Assembly: GCA_910587665.1 (NCBI GenBank)
Contig: CAJUMZ010000019.1
Span: forward strand, 1-61,852
DNA length: 61,852 nt
Direction: 5' to 3'
From: an uncultured Muribaculum sp.
GTDB lineage: Bacteria; Bacteroidota; Bacteroidia; Bacteroidales; Muribaculaceae
The notes beneath the pieces were generated by a model. The model was not told the DNA's origin. It ran no database searches and saw only the letters and a program-made list of their open reading frames with translations. The translations under genes were made by a program, and so were the position numbers. Positions 26,053-34,964 of the stretch are shown one piece after another. How positions within the stretch are numbered: the stretch's first letter is position 1; the number at the start of each line of letters is the position of its first letter.

Positions 26053-26778
26053 ATGAGACAGCTCCACTGCATAGCGCTACACACCGTCAGATACAATGAC
26101 CGCAACAACATACTCACAGCCTTTTCGCTCGAGGAAGGCAGAGTGTCGCTGCTTATACCCGCCTCCGCTTCCAAAGAAGCTAGAAGACGTCGCGCGATCA
26201 CGATGCCAATGTCGTTCTTTGAGTGCATAGCCGACCTGCGCCACGGGCATAACATCGCCAACATATCCGACGTAAAGCCATCGCTCGCGCTACCGCAGCT
26301 CACAGCCAACCCCATAAAAATCACGGTAACACTATTTTTAGCCGAACTCCTCGGCGCCGTTCTACGTGACACTCCCGAAGATCCGCCTCTGTTCAATTAC
26401 CTGTCATTCGCGGCTGAAAGGCTCGACAGGGCAGACATCGGCGAGACGGCAAACTTCCCTGTCCATTTCCTGTTCAGGCTCGGACATTTCCTTGGCATAG
26501 AGCCCGACATATCCACCTACCGCAAAGGGAGGGTGTTTGACATGCTCGACGGCACATTCCGCGACAGCGCACCGCTTCACCGACGCTTCCTTGACGGGGA
26601 TGACGCCGACGCGGTCTACATGATGTCACGCATGACATGGGACAACTACGGTCGATTCCGCTTCAACCGTGAGCAACGCCGCCGCATATTATCCGCAATA
26701 ATCGACTACTATACCGCCCACTACACCTCACTCAACCGCCTCAAATCGCTCGAAGTAATGCGCGAGCTCTTCGACTGA
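26053..26778 (+). CDS. recO: DNA repair protein RecO
   Basis: 241 residues. The N-terminal OB fold (CIALHTVRYNDRNNILTAFSLEEGRVSLLIP) is followed by a helical region with the family-typical FLAELLGAVLRDTPEDPPLFNYL and HFLFRLGHFLGIEPD stretches. RecO loads RecA onto SSB-coated DNA together with RecR. The zinc-finger cysteines of other RecO proteins are absent, as is common in Bacteroidetes. It is a single gene with its own near-leaderless promoter. Confidence 0.9.
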   Translation: MRQLHCIALHTVRYNDRNNILTAFSLEEGRVSLLIPASASKEARRRRAITMPMSFFECIADLRHGHNIANISDVKPSLALPQLTANPIKITVTLFLAELLGAVLRDTPEDPPLFNYLSFAAERLDRADIGETANFPVHFLFRLGHFLGIEPDISTYRKGRVFDMLDGTFRDSAPLHRRFLDGDDADAVYMMSRMTWDNYGRFRFNREQRRRILSAIIDYYTAHYTSLNRLKSLEVMRELFD

Positions 26779-26787
26779 CACGAAAAA

Positions 26788-26825
26788 GAGGTGATGACTG
26801 CCATAGCCTTTGGCGTCATCACCTC
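26788..26825. terminator. Hairpin after recO
   Basis: Perfect 11-bp stem GAGGTGATGAC with GTCATCACCTC, extended by GCCA/TGGC. The A-run is on the left, so a T-run exists only for minus-strand transcription. It may act as a weak stop for recO and a better one for antisense transcripts. Confidence 0.55.
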
Positions 26826-26974
26826 AAATATTGTAATTTGTCGGAACCGTGATTGCGGCGATTTCATCCGCTGGCATGTGGAATTAAGATTCCTGTCATC
26901 AGTTCTCTAATCCTTTGCCTATAAAACGAAATGGCGTTATCAATTGTTTATCTGACAATAGTTAAAAACATATT

Positions 26975-28120
26975 ATGCGACACCTTAGCCACAAAATCCA
27001 CCTGTTCCTCTCCATCCCCTTCGGGCTGTTAATAATGGTTGTATGCGCGACCGGAGCCATGCTTGCCCTCCGCGACGACATCATAAAGCTCCTTAATCTC
27101 GACTATTATTACGTGGAAAAGCGCGGAGTCAAGCCCCATGATGTGGATGACATCGTAGGAAAGGTTATGACTACTCTTCCCGACTCGATAAAAGTAACCG
27201 GCGTTGACATCAGCTCCGATCCCGACAGAAGCTATGGAGTAAGACTTTCCGACCGCGATCGCTCCACCGTATTTGTCGACCAATACACAGGCAAAATCCT
27301 CGGCACTGCGGGAGAGACAAAATTCTTTGCCGCCGTGGAACGACTTCACCGCACGCTTCTCGACTCCCGACCTAAAGCCTCCACACTGCTACACGGCAAA
27401 TTATTCACCGGGCTTAATGCCATAGCCCTTGCCGCAATCGTTATCACCGGGCTTAGCCTCTGGCTACCGAAAGGGCGCAAGGGACTACGGAATATCTTTT
27501 GTCCCGCCATCCATGGTGGCTTCCGGAAACTGAATTTTACACTCCACGGCGTCGCGGGCACTTACGCCTCACTCTTTCTGCTCACCATGTCGCTAACAGG
27601 ACTGACTTGGTCATTTCAATGGTATCGCATAGCATTCTACAATCTGTTTGGTGCCGAAGCCACTGTACAAAAAAAGCCTACACGCATCGACTTCACCCCC
27701 GACGACCCTCACCTGAACGACGAGATACTTCACGGATGGAACCGGGCGTTCCGACATCTCGAGGCGGCAGGCAACGGCTATGACCTTGTCCGGATCACAC
27801 CCGGGGAAGCTTACGGATATTATCTGTCAAAGGGCAACACAAAAGCCTTCGACTATTACACTTTTGAAAATGACGGTGAGATAAAGACTGCACGCTATTA
27901 CCGCGACGCCGACAAAAGCACCAAGCTTCGGGGATGGATCCGCTCAGTCCACACAGGCTCATTCGGTGGCATTGCCACAAAAATAATCTGGGCTCTCGCC
28001 GCCGCGGCAGGTTCACTGCTCCCTATTGGCGGCTATATAATATGGTGGAGACGTATCACTCCGCCACACGGCGCGCGCCGACATAGCGACGGCTGTAATA
28101 AGCCGCATCGGGGAACTTGA
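26975..28120 (+). CDS. PepSY-associated transmembrane protein
   Basis: 381 residues with the PepSY_TM layout: an N-terminal helix (LFLSIPFGLLIMVVCATGAMLAL), a periplasmic PepSY-like domain, a helix at about 145-165 (GLNAIALAAIVITGLSLWLP), another near 195-215 (GVAGTYASLFLLTMSLTGLTWSF) and a C-terminal helix (WALAAAAGSLLPIGGYIIWW). Relatives are often iron-regulated or linked to siderophore uptake; nothing nearby confirms that here. The last 25 residues are encoded by a 76-bp repeat and the sequence after it. The original C-terminus appears to have been altered by insertion of the ORF6N segment. Confidence 0.82.
   Translation: MRHLSHKIHLFLSIPFGLLIMVVCATGAMLALRDDIIKLLNLDYYYVEKRGVKPHDVDDIVGKVMTTLPDSIKVTGVDISSDPDRSYGVRLSDRDRSTVFVDQYTGKILGTAGETKFFAAVERLHRTLLDSRPKASTLLHGKLFTGLNAIALAAIVITGLSLWLPKGRKGLRNIFCPAIHGGFRKLNFTLHGVAGTYASLFLLTMSLTGLTWSFQWYRIAFYNLFGAEATVQKKPTRIDFTPDDPHLNDEILHGWNRAFRHLEAAGNGYDLVRITPGEAYGYYLSKGNTKAFDYYTFENDGEIKTARYYRDADKSTKLRGWIRSVHTGSFGGIATKIIWALAAAAGSLLPIGGYIIWWRRITPPHGARRHSDGCNKPHRGT
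28025..28100. repeat. 76-bp direct repeat, left copy
   Basis: Identical to 28741-28816 except at one position (G at 28080, T at 28796), 716 bp apart. The unit spans the junction between the 3' end of the PepSY gene and the 3' end of the NlpC gene. Here it encodes the PepSY C-terminus. Confidence 0.95.
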
Positions 28121-28164
28121 CTCCATTATCAGGCATGAAGAAATCGCCAATGCTTTTCTCCATC

Positions 28165-28722
28165 TCAATCTTTGGAGTTATCTTTTTTGCGCTTTACCGT
28201 ATGTTTCAACTTTAAAACGGCAAAGTTCAATTCTATTGTCGTTTCGGTATCAGTGGCTCTCATGCCGTCATCCAATAAATCGGCAAGAATCTCACCGCTT
28301 TGTTGCATAAGGGATTTTTGACGGAACTCGTCAGAGGCATCAGCAAGTTCTCCGACGGTTCGTGACAGTTCTCTCATTTTGGTGAAGGTTTCCACGATCG
28401 CTATGGTTGTCCGAGTGGCAACCGGTCCTTTCAGAATGGTAGCCAACATATATAATCCCTTCTCCGTAAATACTTTCGGCATTTTAGGCGAGAACTTTAT
28501 CTGAGGGTTATCAAAAATTTTGATAACCTCTGATTTCTCCTGTTTAGTTAGCTCCAAAACATATCCGACCGGAAATTTATCCGGATTGTTACGAATGGCT
28601 TGGTTTACCTCTCTGGTCTCAACCCCATATAACCGGGCAACATCGTTATCAAGTATAACACGCTGCCCTCTTATCTCTATTATAGCCGACTCCACATCAG
28701 CAAGCTTGATAATCTCGGCCAT
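28165..28722 (-). CDS. ORF6N domain protein (phage-type DNA-binding)
   Basis: 185 residues. The ORF6N domain occupies about residues 8-95, with the signature IEIRGQRVILDNDVARLYGVETREVNQAIRNN. A helical C-terminal part (TRTTIAIVETFTKMRELSRTVGELAD) follows. ORF6N domains occur in phage antirepressor-like proteins and in many Bacteroidetes orphan genes. The start at MAEIIKLAD is preferred because a longer frame would translate the flanking repeat. The gene sits inside a 640-bp insert bracketed by 76-bp direct repeats between the PepSY and NlpC genes, a sign of acquisition. Confidence 0.85.
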   Translation of the reverse strand: MAEIIKLADVESAIIEIRGQRVILDNDVARLYGVETREVNQAIRNNPDKFPVGYVLELTKQEKSEVIKIFDNPQIKFSPKMPKVFTEKGLYMLATILKGPVATRTTIAIVETFTKMRELSRTVGELADASDEFRQKSLMQQSGEILADLLDDGMRATDTETTIELNFAVLKLKHTVKRKKDNSKD

Positions 28723-28740
28723 TGATATTATTGTTTTGAA

Positions 28741-28816
28741 ATTGGCGGCTATATAATATGGTGGAGACGTATCACTCCGCCACACGGCGCGCGCCTACAT
28801 AGCGACGGCTGTAATA
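28741..28816. repeat. 76-bp direct repeat, right copy
   Basis: Right copy of the repeat at 28025-28100. It includes the true end of the NlpC/P60 gene (encoding YVGARRVAE and the stop). Without the insert, the PepSY frame would read on from here to a stop near 28843, giving a convergent overlap of the two genes. Confidence 0.95.
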
Positions 28817-29359
28817 GGGCTCGGAAGAGTGGCTCTCGGTAATGCCCGAACTGCAAGCTGAGTGAATGAAATAAAATGACTTGCCATCATCACCCACACG
28901 GGTAACAATGCCGACATGTCCTACGCGGGTGCCACCTGCGCGCCTGCCATTGAAAAACACCAGGTCGCCAGGCTGGAGACGGTCACGCTCAATCGACACG
29001 CCCTGACGGTACTGGTCGCGCGACGACGCGCCAAGTTTCATGCCAAACTGACGGAACACATACCCCGTGAATCCGGAGCAGTCAAAGCCTTTCGGCGTCT
29101 TTCCGCCACGGCGGTAACGGAGACCCTTGAATCCGCGGGCATAGTCAAGCATATCGCTTACAAATTCAGGCACGACATAACTTTCGGTCGACTTCATGCG
29201 GAACTCGGTAGGGAGCTCCGGCACCCAGCGGTTGACCGATGCGAGATCAAAGGAAGATATGTTATGTGTTGACTTTAACGGCGAAACTGCATTAAGAGGC
29301 ATAGCAAGCGCACCCAGCATAATCACCCCCGTCAACAGGCGGGAAATCAGACTCTTCAT
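28772..29359 (-). CDS. NlpC/P60 family peptidoglycan hydrolase
   Basis: 195 residues with a signal peptide (MKSLISRLLTGVIMLGALAMPLNA). The NlpC/P60 catalytic core covers about residues 70-195: catalytic Cys in GFDCSGFTGYVF, His in GHVGIVTRV, and third residue His in FYFIHSA. These enzymes cut D-Glu to diaminopimelate bonds in cell-wall peptides. The single catalytic domain is of usual size. The 3' end lies within the right 76-bp repeat. Confidence 0.92.
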   Translation of the reverse strand: MKSLISRLLTGVIMLGALAMPLNAVSPLKSTHNISSFDLASVNRWVPELPTEFRMKSTESYVVPEFVSDMLDYARGFKGLRYRRGGKTPKGFDCSGFTGYVFRQFGMKLGASSRDQYRQGVSIERDRLQPGDLVFFNGRRAGGTRVGHVGIVTRVGDDGKSFYFIHSACSSGITESHSSEPYYSRRYVGARRVAE

Positions 29360-29469
29360 CTACTAATTTGGTAACTTGTAGTTAAGGTTATAAAAATCTA
29401 CATGTCGAAGTTACCAAATTTCTGCGTCAAATCATAATTTCGCCTGTCAGTTTTTAGTAAATTTCACAT

Positions 29470-30738
29470 TTATTTTGATGCTTTTCTTTTTTTCAGTTCC
29501 TCCGTAGGCTCCCAACGGTACAGTTTGTCGCTCGGGCGTATCTTTTGGTCGACCTTGATCGAAAACCTGTCACCCCTGACGGCACGCTCCACCGGCTTGA
29601 GGTCGACGCGTATCTCGTCGACGGTCATTATTATTGCCCCGGTCGTAGGGCCGGTGATTACCACCTCGTCACCAACCTTAAGTTCACCGCTCTCCATAAG
29701 GAACTCGGCGACACCTATATTGCTGAAATATCTTACACCTTTTGCCGCATAAACCTTAGTACGCGTCGCCGACGATCCGTATTTGGAGGTCCATTCGCCG
29801 ATACGCTGACCGAGATAATAGCCGTTCCAGAATCCTCGGTTGAATATTCTCCCCAGACGCTCGTCCCAGTCAGCGATCTTAGTCTCTGAATATGCGCCGT
29901 CAACTACCGAGTTGATCGCCTCGTTGTAGCACTCCACGGCTATCTTCACATATTCCGGACCGCGCGCCCTGCCCTCGATCTTGAATACCCTTACCCCGGC
30001 ATCAATCATCTTGTTGAGGAAATGGATGGTCTTCAGATCCTTGGGCGACATTATATATTGATTTTCCACGTCAAGCTCGTCGCCTGTCTCACGGTCGCGC
30101 ACCGTATAACCGCGACGGCATATCTGCGTGCACGCACCTCGGTTGGCACTTGAATTCAGCTCGTGAAGGCTCAGGTAACACTTCCCCGACACCGCCATGC
30201 ACAACGCCCCGTGGCAAAACATCTCTATCCTGACAGGCTTGCCGTGAGGACCGCATATCTCCTCTTCCTCTATCCTACGGGAAATTTCGCTCACTCTCTC
30301 CAGATCAAGCTCGCGGGCAAGCACCATTACATCGGCATATCGGGCATAAAACTTTACCGCCTCGATATTGGTCACGTTGACCTGAGTGGAGATATGCACC
30401 TCCACTCCGGTCGACCGTGCATACATTATCGCCGCCACATCACTCGCTATTATGGCGGTGATACCGGCTTCACGGGCGGCGTCTATGATAGAATGACACT
30501 TTTCAATATCATCGTCGTATATTACGGTATTGACAGTCAGGTAGGTCTTGACACCACGCTCCCGACAGGTAGAGGCTATCTGCCGGAGGTCGTCAAGGGT
30601 GAAATTATTTGACGACCGCGACCTCATGTTAAGCCCCTCTATCCCGAAATACACGGCATCGGCACCGGCATCCATTGCCGCATAAAGCGACTCGTAGCTC
30701 CCTACCGGAGCCATTATCTCAAAATCTGATCTTTTCAT
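29470..30738 (-). CDS. U32 family peptidase (TrhP/YegQ-like tRNA hydroxylation factor)
   Basis: 422 residues. U32 features are GSYESLYAAMDAGADAVYFGI, the FCHGALCMAVSGKCYLS motif and four cysteines (FCHGALC, GKC, GACTQICRRGY) expected to hold a Fe-S cluster. Characterised relatives hydroxylate U34 in tRNA (TrhP) or modify 23S rRNA (RlhA) rather than degrade protein. The C-terminal beta-barrel (residues about 335-415) matches the long YegQ-like subtype. A TAACTTTG box lies 5 bases before the start, so the transcript may be leaderless. Confidence 0.9.
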   Translation of the reverse strand: MKRSDFEIMAPVGSYESLYAAMDAGADAVYFGIEGLNMRSRSSNNFTLDDLRQIASTCRERGVKTYLTVNTVIYDDDIEKCHSIIDAAREAGITAIIASDVAAIMYARSTGVEVHISTQVNVTNIEAVKFYARYADVMVLARELDLERVSEISRRIEEEEICGPHGKPVRIEMFCHGALCMAVSGKCYLSLHELNSSANRGACTQICRRGYTVRDRETGDELDVENQYIMSPKDLKTIHFLNKMIDAGVRVFKIEGRARGPEYVKIAVECYNEAINSVVDGAYSETKIADWDERLGRIFNRGFWNGYYLGQRIGEWTSKYGSSATRTKVYAAKGVRYFSNIGVAEFLMESGELKVGDEVVITGPTTGAIIMTVDEIRVDLKPVERAVRGDRFSIKVDQKIRPSDKLYRWEPTEELKKRKASK

Positions 30739-30773
30739 GCCGGCAAAGTTACAAAAATCCTCCGACGTCAGGG

Positions 30774-32165
30774 TCAGAATATCAGTTTTTCAAGCATGTA
30801 AATGCCTACACCGGCAATATAGCCCACAAATGCGAGCCAGGTGAAATTCTTGAGATACCAGCCGAAACTGATCTTCTCGATACCCATGGCGATAACGCCC
30901 GCCGCCGAGCCGATTATAAGCATGCTGCCACCCACTCCTGCGCAGTATGACAGAAGTTCCCAGAACGTGCCGTCGATCACAAAGTTGGCGGCATAGCCCA
31001 CCGACGCAGGGTCAGCAACCGGATACATGCCCATTACCCCGGCTACGAGGGGTACATTGTCGACAACCGACGACAGCATGCCGAGAAGCACGTTGATGAT
31101 ATAGATGTTATGAATTTTCTCGTCAAGCACGCCCGCCATCCATGAGAGTATGCCGGTAGACTGAAGCACGGCGACCGCCATCAATATGCCGAGAAAGAAC
31201 AGGATGGAAGGCATGTCGACACGCGAAATCACCTTGGGTATACGGTGTTCCTCCGCCTTTTCAAGCATCTTGGAGTTATAAAATATCTCAGTGAATACCC
31301 ATAGGAATCCGAGTACGAAAAGTATGCCGACAAACGGCGGCAGATGGGTGATCGACTTGAACACCGGCACAAATATAAGCCCTCCCACTCCGAGATAGAA
31401 TATCGTGCGCTGATCGCGGGGAGTTATATTGGCATTGCCCGACACCGTGGAGGTGATAGGCTCAAGCTCACCTTTGAGCCGTGACGACACGATGGCAAGC
31501 GGCAGCACCATTGACACGATACTCGGCAACAGGATATATTTAATAAGCGCAATGGAAGTGACATTACCCTTCACCCAGAGCATGATCGTGGTGACGTCGC
31601 CGATCGGCGACCATGCGCCGCCGCTGTTGGCGGCTATCACTATGGAGGCGGCGAAAAGCCAACGTTCCTTCGGGTCGGTGACAAGCTTGCGAAGCAGCAT
31701 CAGCATCACGATGGTCGTGGTAAGGTTGTCAAGGATCGCCGACATGAAAAATGTGCAGAACCCGATAATCCACAGCAGCCTGCGCTTGTCGCGGGTAGTA
31801 ATCTTGTCGGTGATGATGCGGAATCCCCCATGCACGTCGATAAGCTCCACTATCGTCATCGCGCCGATGAGAAACAATAGGGTCTGGCATATGTCGCCAA
31901 GATGCTCGATGATATCCACGTTAAGCACATATTCAAGTGCCTGATGCGCCAATGACTCATTGGCAAGCGAGGGGTGATCGGCTAAAAAACGCTGGAAATG
32001 TTCGCCTGACACTACCGGCACAATCGACTCGGCGCCCATCGCATAGACAATCCACATGATCATGCCCAAGAGTAGCGCGGAGGCTGTCTTGTCGATCTTC
32101 AACGGATGTTCGAGGGCTATCGCCATATAGCCGATTACAAAGATAATAAGCAAAGTTGTAATCAT
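30774..32165 (-). CDS. nhaD: NhaD-type Na+/H+ antiporter
   Basis: 463 residues with about 12 membrane helices, ArsB/NhaD permease superfamily. Family features include SAILDNLTTTIVMLMLLRKL, AANSGGAWSPIGDVTTIMLW and SVVDNVPLVAGVMGMYP, which hold the conserved ion-binding Asp/Asn/Thr residues. It exports Na+ (or Li+) in exchange for protons across the inner membrane. The start at MITTLLIIF was preferred because the 28 residues before it are not membrane-protein-like. A TAACTTTG box is at 32219-32226 on the minus strand. Confidence 0.9.
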   Translation of the reverse strand: MITTLLIIFVIGYMAIALEHPLKIDKTASALLLGMIMWIVYAMGAESIVPVVSGEHFQRFLADHPSLANESLAHQALEYVLNVDIIEHLGDICQTLLFLIGAMTIVELIDVHGGFRIITDKITTRDKRRLLWIIGFCTFFMSAILDNLTTTIVMLMLLRKLVTDPKERWLFAASIVIAANSGGAWSPIGDVTTIMLWVKGNVTSIALIKYILLPSIVSMVLPLAIVSSRLKGELEPITSTVSGNANITPRDQRTIFYLGVGGLIFVPVFKSITHLPPFVGILFVLGFLWVFTEIFYNSKMLEKAEEHRIPKVISRVDMPSILFFLGILMAVAVLQSTGILSWMAGVLDEKIHNIYIINVLLGMLSSVVDNVPLVAGVMGMYPVADPASVGYAANFVIDGTFWELLSYCAGVGGSMLIIGSAAGVIAMGIEKISFGWYLKNFTWLAFVGYIAGVGIYMLEKLIF

Positions 32166-32317
32166 TGCATGATAGAGATTTAATGGTAATTGAATAAGGT
32201 ATTTCGATTTTTGCGGCGCAAAGTTAAGCAGAAATTCCTTAAGTAACATCCGTAAACATAAAAAATGTTATATTCACACGTGAAATCATCGGTTTATGGC
32301 TTCCGAATCGGCATTCC

Positions 32318-32349
32318 TTTGTAGTTTCCGACGGAAAGTGTTAAATTTG
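32318..32349 (+). promoter_or_regulatory. Promoter of the GH115 gene
   Basis: TTTG (32318-32321), 20 bp, TAAATTTG (32342-32349). The start codon is 31 bp downstream. Confidence 0.7.
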
Positions 32350-32380
32350 GGGGGAAGAAATAATAGCCCCGTTTTTACCA

Positions 32381-34912
32381 ATGAAAAAATCATTATCATT
32401 CCTTGTACTCCTCCTTTGCACGGTTATTGCAAAAGGAGCCGACAATTTCATCTCTTTTTCCAAGGGCGACGCCGGAGCGTTTGCCATAGTTGACAACGGA
32501 AAACCACTGCCGGTTTATGTCGACCGCGGAGCCGATGAAGCGGTGAGCATCGCCGCAAAGTCGCTTGCCGCCGACTTTGGCAGGGTGACCGGCACCGACG
32601 CGGCAATCATGCCGTCGCCGGTAGGCAAATGTATAATCGTCGGCACACTCGTTACCCCCATAATCGACCGTCTTGTCAAGGAGAAGCGCATCGATGGCAA
32701 TGAATTGAAGGGGAAACGCGAAAAATACCTGCTTCAGGTGATCGACAACCCAGTCGACGGTGTCGGAAAGGCACTTGTAATCGCCGGAAGTGACCGACGC
32801 GGCGCGGTTTACGGCATTTACGAGCTGTCACGCCAGATGGGCGTCTCTCCATGGTATTGGTGGGCTGACGTACCCGTGACCCCGCGCGACGAGGCGTATG
32901 TACTTCCGGGCGTATATACCGACGGGGAACCTGCCGTGGAATACCGAGGCATCTTCCTCAACGACGAGGCGCCATGCCTTACCGGATGGGTCAAAAACCA
33001 TTACGGCACCGACTATGGCGACCACCGCTTCTATGCCGACGTGTTCGAGCTGCTCCTGCGGTTGAAAGCAAACTATATGTGGCCTGCTATGTGGGGATGG
33101 GCATTCTATGCCGACGATCCTGAAAACTCCGTGACCGCCGACCGCATGGGTATAATCATGGGCACCTCCCACCATGAGCCGATGGGCAGGAATCACCAGG
33201 AATATGCCCGCAACCGAAGCAAATACGGTGCATGGAACTATAATACCAATTCCGAAAATCTCGACCGCTTTTTCGCCGACGGCATAAAGCGACTTAAAGA
33301 CACGGAGGATATCGTGACCATCGGTATGCGTGGCGACGGCGACGAGGCTATGGGTGACGCCACCGACATAAAGCTTATGGAGCGTATTGTCGCCAACCAG
33401 CGCAAGATCATCGCCCGCGAGACCGGCAAAAAAGCCAAGGAACGCCCCCAGCTGTGGGCATTGTACAAAGAGGTGCTGGATTATTACGACGGCGGCATGC
33501 GTGTGCCTGACGACGTGATAATGCTCCTCTGCGACGACAACTGGGGCAATGTGCGCCGCCTGCCCGACGCGGAAGAGCGCAAGCATCCCGGAGGATGGGG
33601 CATGTACTACCATGTGGACTATGTGGGAGCGCCCCGCAACACAAAGTGGATCAACGTGACTCCGATACAAGGTATGTGGGAACAGTTGAGCCTCACCTAC
33701 GACTATGGCGTCGACCGCCTCTGGATATTGAACGTAGGCGACCTCAAACCTATGGAATACCCCATATCACTCTTCCTCGACATGGCATGGAATCCGCGTG
33801 CCGTCACCCTTGAGACACTTCCGGATCATACGCGCGAATTCTGCCGCATGCAGTTTGGCGACAAACATGCCGACGAGGCCGCACGCATATTAAACCTATA
33901 CAGCAAATACAACGGCAGGGTCACCCCGGAGATGCTTGACGCCTCGACCTACAATCTCGCCACCGGCGAGTGGAAGCAGGTTGCCGACGATTACGCCCGA
34001 CTTGAAGCCGAGGCTCTGAGACTCTACCTTGAAATCGAGCCGGAGCAGCGCGACGCCTACCGCCAGCTCATACTCTTCCCCGTACAGGCCATGTCCAATC
34101 TCTATGAGATGTACTACTCTCAGGCGATGAACCACAATCTTTATGCCCAGGGCGACCCGCAAGCCGACAGGTTTGCCGACAACGTGGAGCGTTGCTTCGC
34201 CCGCGACGCCGAGCTGTGCCGTCAATACAATGAAGAAATAGCCGGTGGGAAATGGCGCGGCATGATGACTCAGAAGCACATCGGCTACACAATATGGAAC
34301 GACAATTTCCCTGCCGACAAGCTTCCCGAAGTGAAGCGCATTGAGCCGGGCATGAAAGCCGGCGGATATACATTTGCCGACGACGGCAAGGGATACGTAG
34401 CGATAGAGGCGGAGCATTTCAACAGTGCCGCCGACGCACCCGACACCCATTGGACCGTTATCCCCGACATGGGCAGGACTTTGAGCGGAATCGCCGCGAT
34501 GCCCTATACAGCCGACCCGTCGGGCGCCTCGCTATCCTATCGCATGCAGCTCCCCGACTCTGTCGGAAAGGTCAAGGTTACGGTAGTGGTTAAATCGACA
34601 CTTGCGTTCAAAAATCGCGACGGACATCGCTACACCGTGGGGTTCGACGGAGTATCGCCTGTCACCGTAAACTTCAACGGCAATCTTAACGAGGCTCCCG
34701 AAAATATCTATGACGTGTTTTACCCCACAGTCGCTCGCCGCGTGGTGGAAAAGGCCATCGACCTCGACGTGACACGCGATGTCGCCGGCTACTCGACACT
34801 CACCGTCGCTCCGCTCGATCCGGGAGTAGTGTTTGAGAAAATTGTGGTTGATTTCGGAGGCTACACCCCCTCTTACCTCCATGGAACCGAATCGCCGAAG
34901 TCGCGTCATTAA
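32381..34912 (+). CDS. GH115 alpha-(4-O-methyl)-glucuronidase, secreted
   Basis: 843 residues with a signal peptide (MKKSLSFLVLLLCTVIAKG). GH115 features: an N-terminal domain up to about residue 175, then the catalytic barrel with YRGIFLNDEAPCLTGWVKN, LLRLKANYMWPAMWGWAFY, MGTSHHEPMGR, MRGDGDEAMGD and LLCDDNWGNVRRLP. A C-terminal domain (residues about 660-840) carries the jelly-roll-like part. GH115 enzymes release (methyl)glucuronic acid from xylan and related side chains. No other xylan genes are adjacent, so it is an orphan CAZyme. The stop is followed by a 9-bp repeat array running up to the ribF start. Confidence 0.92.
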   Translation: MKKSLSFLVLLLCTVIAKGADNFISFSKGDAGAFAIVDNGKPLPVYVDRGADEAVSIAAKSLAADFGRVTGTDAAIMPSPVGKCIIVGTLVTPIIDRLVKEKRIDGNELKGKREKYLLQVIDNPVDGVGKALVIAGSDRRGAVYGIYELSRQMGVSPWYWWADVPVTPRDEAYVLPGVYTDGEPAVEYRGIFLNDEAPCLTGWVKNHYGTDYGDHRFYADVFELLLRLKANYMWPAMWGWAFYADDPENSVTADRMGIIMGTSHHEPMGRNHQEYARNRSKYGAWNYNTNSENLDRFFADGIKRLKDTEDIVTIGMRGDGDEAMGDATDIKLMERIVANQRKIIARETGKKAKERPQLWALYKEVLDYYDGGMRVPDDVIMLLCDDNWGNVRRLPDAEERKHPGGWGMYYHVDYVGAPRNTKWINVTPIQGMWEQLSLTYDYGVDRLWILNVGDLKPMEYPISLFLDMAWNPRAVTLETLPDHTREFCRMQFGDKHADEAARILNLYSKYNGRVTPEMLDASTYNLATGEWKQVADDYARLEAEALRLYLEIEPEQRDAYRQLILFPVQAMSNLYEMYYSQAMNHNLYAQGDPQADRFADNVERCFARDAELCRQYNEEIAGGKWRGMMTQKHIGYTIWNDNFPADKLPEVKRIEPGMKAGGYTFADDGKGYVAIEAEHFNSAADAPDTHWTVIPDMGRTLSGIAAMPYTADPSGASLSYRMQLPDSVGKVKVTVVVKSTLAFKNRDGHRYTVGFDGVSPVTVNFNGNLNEAPENIYDVFYPTVARRVVEKAIDLDVTRDVAGYSTLTVAPLDPGVVFEKIVVDFGGYTPSYLHGTESPKSRH

Positions 34913-34920
34913 CCGTCTTT

Positions 34921-34956
34921 AAAGACCCTAAAGTCTCTAATGTCCTTAAAGTCCCG
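34921..34956. repeat. 9-bp-period repeat array before ribF
   Basis: Four units: AAAGACCCT, AAAGTCTCT, AATGTCCTT, AAAGTCCCG. They fill the gap between the GH115 stop and the ribF start codon, so they also occupy the ribosome-binding region of ribF. Related arrays are at 44321 and 51971. Confidence 0.75.
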
Positions 34957-34964
34957 AAAACTCT

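Noticed and set aside
28723..28785. Longer N-terminus for the ORF6N protein
   Set aside because: The extra 21 residues translate the flanking 76-bp repeat; the ORF6N domain fits a start at 28722.
28025..28816. Insertion sequence with a transposase
   Set aside because: The insert carries only the ORF6N gene; there are no terminal inverted repeats or transposase motifs.
34913..34964. Possible FMN riboswitch before ribF
   Set aside because: The gap is far too short for an RFN element and holds only the 9-bp-period array.
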